Shown here one piece after another: positions 26,316 through 34,670 of a DNA stretch of 34,670 nt; positions within the stretch are counted from its first letter, which is position 1, and every line of letters begins with the position of its first letter. The stretch covers positions 1 to 34,670 of the forward strand of contig CAYMUR010000056.1 of the NCBI GenBank assembly GCA_964393615.1. The letters run 5' to 3'. The stretch is from CAYMUR01 sp964393615 (lineage in GTDB: Bacteria; Planctomycetota; Planctomycetia; Pirellulales; Pirellulaceae). Made by a program: the position numbers and the translations under genes. The notes under the pieces were generated by a model. It did not search any database. It had not been told where the DNA came from and saw nothing but the letters and a program-made list of their open reading frames with translations.

Positions 26316-26674
26316 AATATCAATCGGTTCGTGTTTCGGTGAACGTTTCGGAAGGGGAGCGGTAAACTAGGTATGACTGTTCTGACGAACGGTGTCCCTT
26401 GCCGCCAACGGTGCCGTTTCAGTCATTGAGCGTGCTGCTGTTTTTGCCAGGTGCGAAAAAGGTGGGTGAAGCATACGCTAAAAACTCGGGTATGCTCCTG
26501 GCCTTATGGTGGCTAGCTTGTGTGGTTTACCAGCCACGCTTTTGTCTCGTGGTCTAGACTAGGGGCAAAGGTAAGCGGATGGGTATAATAAAACAGGCCG
26601 TCGTTGTTGTTTTGCTGGGCGGTGACAGACCACCTTGGTGATCGCAGGGGTGGAGTCTTCTGTGTGGAGCTGCC
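26316..26674. other. Intergenic region, probable promoter region of the SHD1 gene
   Basis: About 360 bp. A good -10 hexamer, TATAAT at 26584-26589, lies 86 bp before the SHD1 start, but the bases 17 bp further upstream (AGGGGC) do not resemble a -35 box, so the promoter is tentative. Nothing else is recognised. Confidence 0.35.
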
Positions 26675-27727
26675 ATGTCGAGTATGCATTCTTCCTTTTT
26701 CGGTTGTAGAGGGGTGCGGACGATTTCGGAGAGTGCCCAATTGCCTCACCCGCAGTCGTCAGCAATGGCACGCTGCATGATGAAACTATTCGTCAGCACG
26801 ATGGCGAAACAGGTTTTTGTTCTCGCGGTCGGTTTTGGATTGGTCGCCGTTACACATGCCGTTGATAGTGTCGCGCCACGCACCTGGACCGATATTCGTG
26901 GCAACCAGATCAGAGGAACTTATCATGGCAGCCGTGACAACACGGTACGGATTAAGTCGTCGGACAGATACCGCCGAATACCGTTCAGAAATTTGAGTGT
27001 TTCAGACCAAGTCTATGTTCACTTCAGACGACTTGGTCAGAACGAACGTGAACGGCTGCGGCGCGAAATTGTAGTGGGTGAACCACGGACGTGGACTACG
27101 GTTTCAGGCGTTAGAGTGACGGGTAGATTTTACAGGTTTGTTCAGAATCATTTAGCGGTTTTTATGAATGATGATTTTCAGGCCATTCGCTTTAGCGACC
27201 TAATTCCCAACGACCAACGGTATGTACGAGAGAGATTCAAGGAACTTGGTTTAGCATCCCCACCTGGCGAACGAAATGGCAGTTACCTTGGCTTTCCAGC
27301 CATCCGGCCGGTGGTACCCCCAGATCCGTTGCAAGAACCATCGCATACCGATTCTGTTTCGCGCAAGGTGCCGGATTCCAATCACACGGAAGCTGCTTTT
27401 CAGGAAGAAGGTCATAATCACGTGATCGATGAACAGGAATTTTTCGATCGCTTTATGCCAGATCGGCAGCCAATCGTTTCAGGCCAACAGCAGCCAGATC
27501 TTACGGAATTGTCATCAGAGCACCACAAGGATCGCCAACAGCAAAGCGATCGGCCAGAGGTGTCCCGAGAGCCCGGCAGGTCCTCAGTGAAGGATGAAAT
27601 GCTGCCGACGATAGACAAAGTCCAGGATGATTTCCTGGGCTACGTCAACAAGCATGGCGGATTAGTGCTGTTTCTTTTGGTGCTTGGTGTTGCGGTGATC
27701 GTGTTAGTCAAAATTGCGATCAAATGA
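26675..27727 (+). CDS. SHD1-type repeat protein with C-terminal membrane anchor
   Basis: The product is up to 350 residues. Two related beta-type repeats start PRTWTDIRGNQIRGTY (about 68-120) and PRTWTTVSGVRVTGRF (about 137-192), each ending in a helix (YVHFRRL and YVRERFKEL). This matches the SHD1 (SLA1 homology) pattern abundant in planctomycetes. A long Gln/Glu/Pro-rich linker follows, then one membrane helix at the C-terminus (LVLFLLVLGVAVIVLVKIAI). A hydrophobic stretch at 44-62 (AKQVFVLAVGFGLVAVTHA) looks like a signal peptide. The start is uncertain: ATG 26675 has GGAG five bases upstream, but ATG 26780 or the Met at residue 43 would give a more normal signal peptide. Function unknown; protein binding is inferred. 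Confidence 0.78.
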   Translation: MSSMHSSFFGCRGVRTISESAQLPHPQSSAMARCMMKLFVSTMAKQVFVLAVGFGLVAVTHAVDSVAPRTWTDIRGNQIRGTYHGSRDNTVRIKSSDRYRRIPFRNLSVSDQVYVHFRRLGQNERERLRREIVVGEPRTWTTVSGVRVTGRFYRFVQNHLAVFMNDDFQAIRFSDLIPNDQRYVRERFKELGLASPPGERNGSYLGFPAIRPVVPPDPLQEPSHTDSVSRKVPDSNHTEAAFQEEGHNHVIDEQEFFDRFMPDRQPIVSGQQQPDLTELSSEHHKDRQQQSDRPEVSREPGRSSVKDEMLPTIDKVQDDFLGYVNKHGGLVLFLLVLGVAVIVLVKIAIK

Positions 27728-27809
27728 AGCCCGACTGCGGAATAGACAATCGGTTGTTAACGATTTGCAAAACGAGGTTGGCTGCGTGAAGGCGAGTTCA
27801 CCACTTGAA

Positions 27810-29003
27810 TCAAGTGTGGTAGTCGGCATTGATATGGACATATTGGTCCGTTAAATCGCATGTCCAGTAGCGAGCCGATGCGTTTCCCTCTCCAAAGACA
27901 AGTACAATCTGAGTATCAAACTCACTCCGCATCGATGCGGAAAGACCTGCGGCGTCAAAAGGAACTGGCGCACCAGCATGATAGATGGTCACCCCATTGA
28001 TCGAGAGGTCAAAGTGGCCCGTGTCAAAATCGACACCAGCATTGCCGGCTGCCGATACGATGCGGCCCCAGTTGGGGTCAGCGCCGGTAACTGCCGTTTT
28101 GACCAAGGGACTGTTGGCGACGGTACGGGCAATCTTTAACGCCGCACGGCGGGAACCACATCCATTGACATGGATGGTCATTAAGTGTGTGGCTCCTTCG
28201 CCATCTGCGGCAATGGAGCGCGCTAACTCGTTGCAAACTTCAGCGAAAGCATTACGGAAGTCGCTAAGTTCCGTGTCGTTTAAAGGCTCTAGACTGGCTT
28301 GGCCATTTGCCAATAACAACACGGTATCGTTGGTACTGGTGTGTCCATCAACGGTTACGCAATTGAAACTGTCTTCTACCGCGGTAGTCAAGATGTTTTG
28401 GGCAAGTGTTGTATCGAGAGCTGCATCGGTGAGAATTACGCCGAGCATCGTGGCCATTTGAGGGGCAATCATGCCGCTTCCTTTCGCCAGGCCCGTAATG
28501 CGCACTGGGCCGTGTGCTGTGTTGATTTCCCGGCCTGATATTTTGGGGACCGTGTCAGTGGTCATCATGCCGCGTGCAGCCGCTTCGAGGTGCGCACGGT
28601 CGTCCTGTAGTGACCGTGCCGCCGAAGTAATTCCCGCCGCGATACGTTCCATGGGCAGGTATTCACCGATAATACCTGTTGAAAGAACCAGCACCTGTTC
28701 CGCCGACAATTCGCAAGTCTCGGCAACGATTTCAGTAGTGCGAATTGCATCGGCCAGGCCACGATTTCCAGTACAGGCGTTTGCGTTTCCGGAGTTGATG
28801 ATGAGTGCCTGAAACGATTCGCTAGGTGTGCGTTGTTCGTCCAGGTTAACCGGTGCAGCACGAATGACGTTTTGAGTGTAAACGCCAACTGCCGTGGCAG
28901 ATGATTCACTGAGAATCAGCGTCACGTCTTCCTGTTGAGAATGCTGTTTGATGCCGCAATGGACGCCGTTGAGGCGAAAACCTTTCGGAACGTTAGGAGT
29001 CAT
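27810..29003 (-). CDS. argJ: Bifunctional ornithine acetyltransferase / N-acetylglutamate synthase
   Basis: The 397-residue product has the usual ArgJ length. It transfers acetyl from N-acetylornithine to glutamate (and may acetylate glutamate from acetyl-CoA), making the cyclic arginine route. The self-cleavage site and nucleophile are visible in KGSGMIAPQMATMLGVILTD, with T185 the new N-terminal Thr of the beta chain. Other family blocks are INSGNANACTGNRG, VLSTGIIGEYLP and DPNWGRIVSAAGNAGVDFD. It follows argC on the same strand after 128 bp, probably as an argCJ transcript. A 15-bp palindrome (CACTTGA-A-TCAAGTG, 27802-27816) overlaps its stop codon but lacks a T run. Confidence 0.95.
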   Translation of the reverse strand: MTPNVPKGFRLNGVHCGIKQHSQQEDVTLILSESSATAVGVYTQNVIRAAPVNLDEQRTPSESFQALIINSGNANACTGNRGLADAIRTTEIVAETCELSAEQVLVLSTGIIGEYLPMERIAAGITSAARSLQDDRAHLEAAARGMMTTDTVPKISGREINTAHGPVRITGLAKGSGMIAPQMATMLGVILTDAALDTTLAQNILTTAVEDSFNCVTVDGHTSTNDTVLLLANGQASLEPLNDTELSDFRNAFAEVCNELARSIAADGEGATHLMTIHVNGCGSRRAALKIARTVANSPLVKTAVTGADPNWGRIVSAAGNAGVDFDTGHFDLSINGVTIYHAGAPVPFDAAGLSASMRSEFDTQIVLVFGEGNASARYWTCDLTDQYVHINADYHT

Positions 29004-29131
29004 CTTTTCAAAGCCTCGCAGGTCGAATAGGCAAAAATAGTAGCACGCTGCAAAAAGAACAAGACGAAGTCACAAATAAAGTAAGGCCGAAAAAATGCTG
29101 ACGTTGCTAGAGGTAGACGCGTCGGTACCTG

Positions 29132-30139
29132 TTACAATCCCAGCGTTTCCGCATAACCAAACATCAGGTTAAGGTTTTGTACTGCTACGCCCGATGCACC
29201 TTTGACAAGATTGTCCAGACAACTGATGGTGATCACACGGCCCCGCACGATACGTGCGGTGACGTCACAGAAATTGGTTCCCAGAGTATCTTTGGTTCCC
29301 GGCAGATGTTCGACGACGCGGACGAAAGGACGATCTGCATAGAATTCACGTAACGTGTCCATTAACTGGTTTTCGGTGATTGTTTTTACGGGGCGTGAAT
29401 AGGTGGTTGTGAGGATTCCTCGATCCATGGGAATCAGGTGAGGTGTAAAGATCACGCTCACGTCGTTTCCGGCTACGGCTGAGAGGACTTGTTCGATCTC
29501 TGGTGTGTGCCGATGTCGGCCGACGTTATAGGCCGATATGCTTTCGTTACACTCAGGGTAATGCGTTGTCAGTTTCGGAGAGCGTCCCGCGCCGCTGATG
29601 CCACTTTTGGAATCGATGATGATGTCATCCACTTCTATTAGCCCCGCAGACAGTAAGGGAGCCAGCGCCAAAATGGCAGAAGACGGATAACAACCTGGAT
29701 TGGCGACTAACTGAGAAGCAATGATTTTGTCGCTATACAATTCAGGCAGACCGTAAACGATGCTACTCATTCGCTCTGCATCCGGGTGCCGTTGGCCATA
29801 CCACTGTTCGTAGATAGCCGCGTCATTGAGTCGATAATCTGCCCCGAAATCGATGACGCGACTACCAGCGTCCAGGAACCGTGGTATGACCGATGCGGAT
29901 ACACCATGCGGTAAACAGCTGAAGACGCAATCGGTGCGGGCCGCTACCATCTCCACCTCAAGGTTTTCCAACGTCAAATCTAATCTTCCCGCCAGCTGTG
30001 GGTGGACAGAGGCGATGTGGGGATTCCCTTCTTGACGACTGGTCAAGGTGGTTACTGTTACCTGTTCGTGGCGTAGTAGAATCTTTAGTAATTCCAGCGC
30101 CGTGTATCCAGTCGCTCCCAAGATTCCGATTTTAACCAT
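29132..30139 (-). CDS. argC: N-acetyl-gamma-glutamyl-phosphate reductase
   Basis: The 335-residue product is the NADPH-dependent reductase that makes N-acetylglutamate semialdehyde, the step before N-acetylornithine. The nucleotide-binding loop GILGATGYTALEL (6-18) and the catalytic cysteine in VANPGCYPSSAIL (C150) are intact. SCLPHGVSA and SGISGAGRSPKLTTHYPE are further family blocks. It is the upstream partner of argJ. The remaining acetyl-cycle genes (argB, argD) are not in the window. Confidence 0.95.
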   Translation of the reverse strand: MVKIGILGATGYTALELLKILLRHEQVTVTTLTSRQEGNPHIASVHPQLAGRLDLTLENLEVEMVAARTDCVFSCLPHGVSASVIPRFLDAGSRVIDFGADYRLNDAAIYEQWYGQRHPDAERMSSIVYGLPELYSDKIIASQLVANPGCYPSSAILALAPLLSAGLIEVDDIIIDSKSGISGAGRSPKLTTHYPECNESISAYNVGRHRHTPEIEQVLSAVAGNDVSVIFTPHLIPMDRGILTTTYSRPVKTITENQLMDTLREFYADRPFVRVVEHLPGTKDTLGTNFCDVTARIVRGRVITISCLDNLVKGASGVAVQNLNLMFGYAETLGL

Positions 30140-30633
30140 GATTCCTCTACGTTCTGCGAAAACCGAATTCGCAACTAAGGTCGCACTGCATTACCCCCGG
30201 TGTCGACCTGGATGTGTCCCACTACCCAAATAATGGTACCACGCCGATGAACCGCTTCTCCACGTATCACACTCGCTAATTATGACAACTCCAAGCAAAA
30301 ATACCAATGGGAAAGAACGGCTGTCGAGCGAACGCGAGTAACTACCCGTGGAGGGAGCAATAGATACCAGGGCATTGTTGACGGGCAGTGCTAGAATCAC
30401 CTGGGACCATCCCCAGAGGAAAAATGGTGAGAGCGATGGACCGGCGGTCCTGACAACTTCAAGCTGATGAGATGTGTTTTCGCCGACAAGTATCCTGATA
30501 GGATTCGACAAGTTCTACCTGGTTTTCGAGGACTTTGCCCTGACTGCTGGGCGCATCCCGTCGTATTCGACTGTCTTGCGAGAGGGTGTTTTCTGCAGGG
30601 TTTTCTACAGGCAATTCCGCGGGAGCTTTTCTG
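30140..30633. other. Divergent intergenic region, nothing recognised
   Basis: About 490 bp between argC and the metallophosphoesterase pseudogene. It must hold the argCJ promoter. Open frames here are short and unconvincing, and no ARG-box-like palindrome or hairpin with a T run stands out. Confidence 0.5.
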
Positions 30634-32529
30634 ATGAATCATTCTATCCATCCCATTGTGAATTTGTTGATTGGCGTAACATTGATCTCAGCGGCTAAGG
30701 CTCACCCTCCCGTTCAGGATGAGCGATCTGCAGATGGCAACTCTCCGTACCCATCTGCCCTATTGTTGCCGGACCATCGCCCTGGTCTACCAAGCCCGTT
30801 CTGAATGATCCATCCCGTTTTTAGATAGCGATCATGACGGATCGTACCGCTGGCCAGCGGCCAGGTATTTGGATGAAAGGTGTCGAGAGACTGAACATGC
30901 TTCGTCCTGAATTTGTAGTTTCTGTCGGAGAATTAATCGAAGGATACACCGAAAAGCGGCGCCAGTTACAGCAGGAGTGGGACGAGTTTCTAGGATTTAT
31001 TGAACGGCTTGACATGAAGTTCTTTTTTGTTGCGGGCAATCATGACTTGTCGAACACCGTCATACACGATATCTGGCGAGAACGGTTCGGCCCAGAATGG
31101 TATTCCTTTGATTATCAGGGCGTGCATTTTCTTTGTTTGTGCAGCCAAGATCCTGTTTCTGACATCCGCGACAAGCAACTGGAATGGATTGAGAGGGATT
31201 TGGCCCAGAGTGTCAACGCGCTGGACCCTGGCTTTTCTGCCCAAGCCTTTGTGGGCCATCGCCGACCGTGAGAAATCTGCCGGTAATCAAGATCCAGCCG
31301 GTTGGACAAAAGTCGAAGCGGCTCTTGGTGAGCGGCCGCGAACCGTGTTTTCTGGACATCACCATTCCTACGTGCAATACGACCGGCGCGGCATGAAGTA
31401 CTACCAATTAGCGACCACAGGTGGCGGATCCCTATTGCGAGGTCATGCATAGTGTGAATTTGATCACGTCGTGTGGCTGACCATGGAAGCGGACGGACCA
31501 CATGTCGCCAATTTGTTATTGGATGGTATTTTGGCAGCGAACGTTGTTACCGAAGAGAGCATGACCCGGTTTCGTCGATTTTTAAACTCAACCCGTTTGG
31601 AGGTGGCCCCAATTTTAGTGGACGACTCCAGTGGATTTCACGCGGGTCCGATTCACTGGAGGTTGACCAACAGGTTTGATGAAGCAGTAACCGTTTCCGA
31701 ACGTCTCAGTGGAGTGCCATTGCGTGGTCTGACACTCGTGCCCCAATTTCGGTATTTAAGCGCCGATCCCGGCAAAACGGCTGAATTGGTAATGGAATTG
31801 GAATTTAAGGACAAGATTGCTTTTTCACAGCTGGCGGGAACTAGCTTGACGGCCAGAATGTGGTCGGAAAAAGAACAGGGCCTCATGACAGAACGGACGA
31901 TTCCAGTTTTGATAGACCGCATGCATCACCTACCGGAGGTTAGCGATGTGCCGCGAGTGGATGGGGACCTGGCGGAATGGAACCAGCTCGAATATTTTAC
32001 CATGGACGATTCGCTTGTTTTCGATCAGGCGGGATCGTGGCAGGGTTCAGGGGATGCGTCGATCAGATTTGACGTTTTTCATGCGCAGCGTGCCATCTAT
32101 TTTCCGGCCCGTGTGTATGACGAACGTGTGACGGATCATGACCAGCTTGTCATTCACTTGGATACTCGCCCTTTATCGGACCGGGTTGCTAATGTTCGTC
32201 TGACCGATGGTACATACCGCATACGTGTGATTCCTCCGTTCGGTACCCATGCTGTTTCGGCGGTAATCCAAGATCAGAAAAGCCAGCCAATCTTGGAGAA
32301 AGTCATCGCGGCGGCGAGGAAAGAACAGGATAGTTGTACGGTCGAATTTGCGATTCCTGCGTCGCTAGTCTTCCGATTACAAGGGGAAGACTAGCATAGC
32401 GTCCAAATGACAGTGATTGTGGTTGACTCGGATGAACCGGGCCAGCCGCCCAGTCGTGTTGTTTGCCGGGGTACCGCAAATGTCGATAATCAAAACCTGG
32501 GTTACGGACATTTTGTTCTCATAGAATGA
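30634..32529 (+). pseudogene. Decayed exported calcineurin-like metallophosphoesterase with CBM9-like C-terminus
   Basis: A protein of about 630 residues can be read across three frame segments. It has a signal peptide (MNHSIHPIVNLLIGVTLISAAKA; GGGAG eight bases upstream), a phosphoesterase domain (RPEFVVSVGELIEGY, FFFVAGNHDLSN, RWTLAFLPKPLW, TVFSGHHHSYVQY), a middle region, and a CBM9/DOMON-like part (VPRVDGDLAEWNQLEYF). Lesions: a -1 shift near 30780 (DHR to PWSTKPVLNDPSRF), TAG at 30822-30824 where IAIMTDRT follows, a +1 shift near 31217 (LAQSVN to RWTLAF), TAG at 31450-31452 before CEFDHVVWLTM, and TAG at 32392-32394 before HSVQMTVIVV. The original stop is TGA 32527-32529. Two metal ligands are also replaced: GD to GE, and HKP to PKP. 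A sequencing-error origin is unlikely given five lesions plus missense damage. Confidence 0.85.
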
Positions 32530-32754
32530 GTTTTGGTCAACGCTTCAAGGTGTCATGCTTTACCGCTAGTCTGCTGCGCAAAAGGTTGTTCGGCGATTTT
32601 GGAAAACAGCGTAGAAATGAATACACCCTTGAAGCAGTGGTTGCTGGAATACACATACTGAACGCCGGGGTGTTGTTTGTTTTAAAACGGATCATTTCGT
32701 TCAGATGGTAAGCCCGTATGATTTCAGCGTGATATGTTCTATACTTCAAGGCTC

Positions 32755-34386
32755 ATGGCTGCACCAACAAAATACGATCTGGACCTGGGCCAGAATAAGG
32801 CCAACTATGTTCCACTCTCTCCGTTGAGTTTTCTGCGGCGTACTGCAGAAGTGTTTCCGGAACGCGTTTCGGTTATCTATGGCAAGCAGAGATTTACCTG
32901 GGGAGAGACCTATCGGAGATGCCGACAACTGGGCAGTGCGCTGGCAAATCGTGGTATTGGGCCTGGTGACACGGTCGCGGTGATGGCCCCTAACGTTCCT
33001 GCCCTGTTGGAATCACATTTTGGTGTACCCGTCTGTGGTGCTGTTTTGAATGCGCTCAATGTCAGGTTGAATGCCGATTCCCTTGCCTTTATTCTGAACC
33101 ATGCAGAGGCAAAAGTTCTGTTGACGGATCGTGAGTTTTCACCGGTCATTTCAGCAGCCCTGGCCAAGGTCGAAAAGGATCTTTTCGTGGTCGACATTGA
33201 TGATTTGTTGGCAACCTCCGGTGAACGGTTAGGTGTTCTGACTTATGAAGAGTTGCTGGCAGAGGGAGACGCTGATTGTTCCTGGACATTGCCTGGCGAC
33301 GAATGGGATGCAATCTCTCTTAACTATACATCAGGGACCACCGGCAATCCCAAGGGCGTCGTTTACCACCATCGAGGTGCTTATCTAAATGCCGTCGGCA
33401 ACATCCTGGCCTGGGGCATACGGCCACAACCCGTCTATCTCTGGACGTTACCGATGTTTCACTGCAACGGCTGGTGTTTTCCGTGGACCATTACGGCCAT
33501 GGCCGGTACACACGTCTGCTTGCGTGGCGTAGAACCCAGTGCCGTGTTCGAGTCGCTGGTGAATGACGATGTGACCCACATGTGTGGCGCCCCAGTGGTG
33601 ATGAACATGTTATTGAATTCTGCCGCAGCGAAATCGACCGAACTTCCGCAACGCGTTCAGATGATGACGGCAGGCGCGGCACCACCGGCCGCCGTTTTGG
33701 AGCGGATGGAAATAATGGGTTTTGATGTCAGCCACGCGTATGGTCTCACCGAAGTTTATGGACCGGTTGCCATTTGTGACTGGCATCAGGAGTGGAATGA
33801 TCGTGCTACTTCGGAACAATCGACACTGAAGGCGAGGCAGGGAGTCAAGTACCAGGTGCAAGAGGATTTTTTTGTGGCCGATCCCAAGACACTAGAACCC
33901 CTGCCTGCTGATGCTCAGGCCATGGGAGAATTGATGTTTCGAGGTAATGTGGTGATGAAGGGCTATCTCAAGAACCCACGGGCCACCCAGGAAGCATTCG
34001 AAGGTGGTGTTTTCCATACAGGCGATTTGGGAGTCACCCATCCCGATGGCTATATTGAGATTCGTGATCGTTCGAAGGATATTATTATTTCCGGGGGTGA
34101 GAATATTTCTTCGATCGAGGTGGAAGGTGTCCTTTACAGACATCCAGCCATTTTGGAGGCAGCTGTCGTGGCCCGACCGGATAAGCATTGGGGCGAGACA
34201 CCTTGTGCTTTTGTTGCCCTGAAGGAAGGAGAGTCGGTGACAGAGAAAGAGGTCATTGAGTATTGCCGGGAGAATTTGGACCACTTCAAGTGCCCGAAAA
34301 CGGTCGTGTTTACCAGTCTTCCCAAGACTTCGACAGGGAAAGTACAGAAATACCAGCTCAGGGAAAGGGCGGAGCAGCTTTCGTGA
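32755..34386 (+). CDS. Acyl-CoA synthetase (AMP-forming fatty-acid or short-acid CoA ligase)
   Basis: The 543-residue product belongs to the adenylate-forming superfamily: P-loop YTSGTTGNPKGVVYHHRG, A5-type motif AYGLTEVYGP, GELMFRGNVVMKGYLKNP, VFHTGDLG, the hinge RDRSKDIIISGGENISSIEVE and the catalytic lysine in LPKTSTGKVQKY. The reaction activates a carboxylic acid to acyl-AMP and then acyl-CoA. The pattern LWTLPMFHCNGWCFPW is typical of the AlkK/DmdB-like branch (medium/long-chain acids or 3-methylmercaptopropionate), so the substrate is not fixed. ATG 32755 (MAAPTKYDL) is preferred over the in-frame ATG 32734; AAGG lies just upstream, though with short spacing. Confidence 0.92.
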   Translation: MAAPTKYDLDLGQNKANYVPLSPLSFLRRTAEVFPERVSVIYGKQRFTWGETYRRCRQLGSALANRGIGPGDTVAVMAPNVPALLESHFGVPVCGAVLNALNVRLNADSLAFILNHAEAKVLLTDREFSPVISAALAKVEKDLFVVDIDDLLATSGERLGVLTYEELLAEGDADCSWTLPGDEWDAISLNYTSGTTGNPKGVVYHHRGAYLNAVGNILAWGIRPQPVYLWTLPMFHCNGWCFPWTITAMAGTHVCLRGVEPSAVFESLVNDDVTHMCGAPVVMNMLLNSAAAKSTELPQRVQMMTAGAAPPAAVLERMEIMGFDVSHAYGLTEVYGPVAICDWHQEWNDRATSEQSTLKARQGVKYQVQEDFFVADPKTLEPLPADAQAMGELMFRGNVVMKGYLKNPRATQEAFEGGVFHTGDLGVTHPDGYIEIRDRSKDIIISGGENISSIEVEGVLYRHPAILEAAVVARPDKHWGETPCAFVALKEGESVTEKEVIEYCRENLDHFKCPKTVVFTSLPKTSTGKVQKYQLRERAEQLS

Positions 34387-34453
34387 GCCGACCGGTTCCC
34401 TGGCCCGCAAGTGGCAGGCAGTGTGACATCTCTTGCTGCGCGGGAATGGTTTG

Positions 34454-34670
34454 TTAGTTGCCGCTTTCCGCTAATCGGTGTGCCTGTTCGGTGGACGGTG
34501 TTCCGGTTTGATTTTGCGGTTTGGGTTGAAATGGTTGAGCGTTAGTCGGAACGGCAAGAACCTGAAAGCGGCAGGTCTGACGACGTTCTGCTGTGGGGTA
34601 CACTAGCAAGTTCGAATCGATTTCCGAGGCACAGAAATTGCCATCCAGCACGATATATTGACAGTGATAT
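34454..34670 (-). CDS. C-terminal end of an unknown protein (partial, cut by window end)
   Basis: A minus-strand frame is open from the window edge to TAA at 34454-34456, giving 71 residues. It reads YHCQYIVLDGNFCASEIDSN, then LLVYPTAERRQTCRFQVLAV, then a Pro/Gln/Asn-rich tail. The ordered first half and low-complexity tail resemble a real C-terminus rather than noise. The family is unknown. It converges with the acyl-CoA synthetase gene. Confidence 0.6.
   Translation of the reverse strand, partial: YHCQYIVLDGNFCASEIDSNLLVYPTAERRQTCRFQVLAVPTNAQPFQPKPQNQTGTPSTEQAHRLAESGN

Noticed and set aside
27802..27816. Perfect palindrome CACTTGA-A-TCAAGTG at the end of argJ as a terminator
   Set aside because: There is no T run on either side, and part of it lies within the coding sequence. 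It may be chance or a binding site, so it is only mentioned under argJ.
30822..32394. TAG codons in the phosphoesterase as possible amber recoding (for example pyrrolysine)
   Set aside because: The gene also carries two frameshifts and has lost metal ligands, and TAG is used as a normal stop in the window (for example at 3197-3199). Decay explains all lesions together.
32526..32711. 61-codon plus-strand open frame between the pseudogene and the acyl-CoA synthetase
   Set aside because: Its composition and lack of an RBS suggest a chance frame; it begins at the true stop of the decayed gene.

Overview
The window looks like a draft-assembly contig piece from a planctomycete, most probably of the Pirellulales type. 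The evidence is the gene repertoire: a DUF1501 protein with a twin-arginine-like leader, a PQQ-like beta-propeller protein with the WPQWRGPNRD start, an SHD1-type protein, a secreted protein with dockerin-like repeats and a PEP-CTERM tail, paired Hsp70-like genes with DUF2760 and DUF3731 modules, and an RMP-type creatininase/symporter operon. No rRNA, tRNA, CRISPR array, insertion sequence or phage gene was seen. A run of 10 Ns (13234-13243) marks a scaffold join.

Layout. 1-6483 (+): end of an unknown gene, a TPR protein, an unknown multi-pass membrane protein, an unknown secreted protein, a 25-bp tandem repeat and a DUF1501 protein. 6579-8306 (-): a PEP-CTERM/dockerin-like surface protein convergent with DUF1501. 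9025-14339 (+): a tight three-gene chaperone-like operon, DUF2760 - Hsp70 - Hsp70/DUF3731. 14420-21618 (-): creatininase, YhdT-like DUF997, sodium:solute symporter with a large extra domain, amidohydrolase, a small unknown protein, an M20 deacetylase and a PQQ-like protein; the first four are almost contiguous. 22086-23701 (-): a small lipoprotein and an ImuA-like RecA relative with no ImuB or DnaE2 next to it. 24135-27727 (+): a membrane-anchored GspE/PilB-type ATPase, a small membrane protein and an SHD1 protein with a C-terminal membrane anchor. 27810-30139 (-): argC and argJ. 30634-32529 (+): a decayed metallophosphoesterase. 32755-34386 (+): an acyl-CoA synthetase. 34454-34670 (-): the C-terminal end of a gene cut by the window edge.

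How the genes may work together. The creatininase-to-M20 block reads as uptake and stepwise hydrolysis of a small amide or N-acyl compound. The DUF2760/Hsp70/Hsp70 block is a conserved but functionally undescribed chaperone-like module and is the best candidate for an undescribed system here. argC and argJ supply two steps of ornithine/arginine synthesis.

The most notable direct observations are: the metallophosphoesterase pseudogene with three in-frame TAG codons, two compensating frameshifts and loss of two metal ligands; the evidence that the N gap in the second Hsp70 gene is really of zero length; a strong minus-strand terminator hairpin at 1839-1883 with no gene in front of it; and the symporter with an inserted extracytoplasmic domain.
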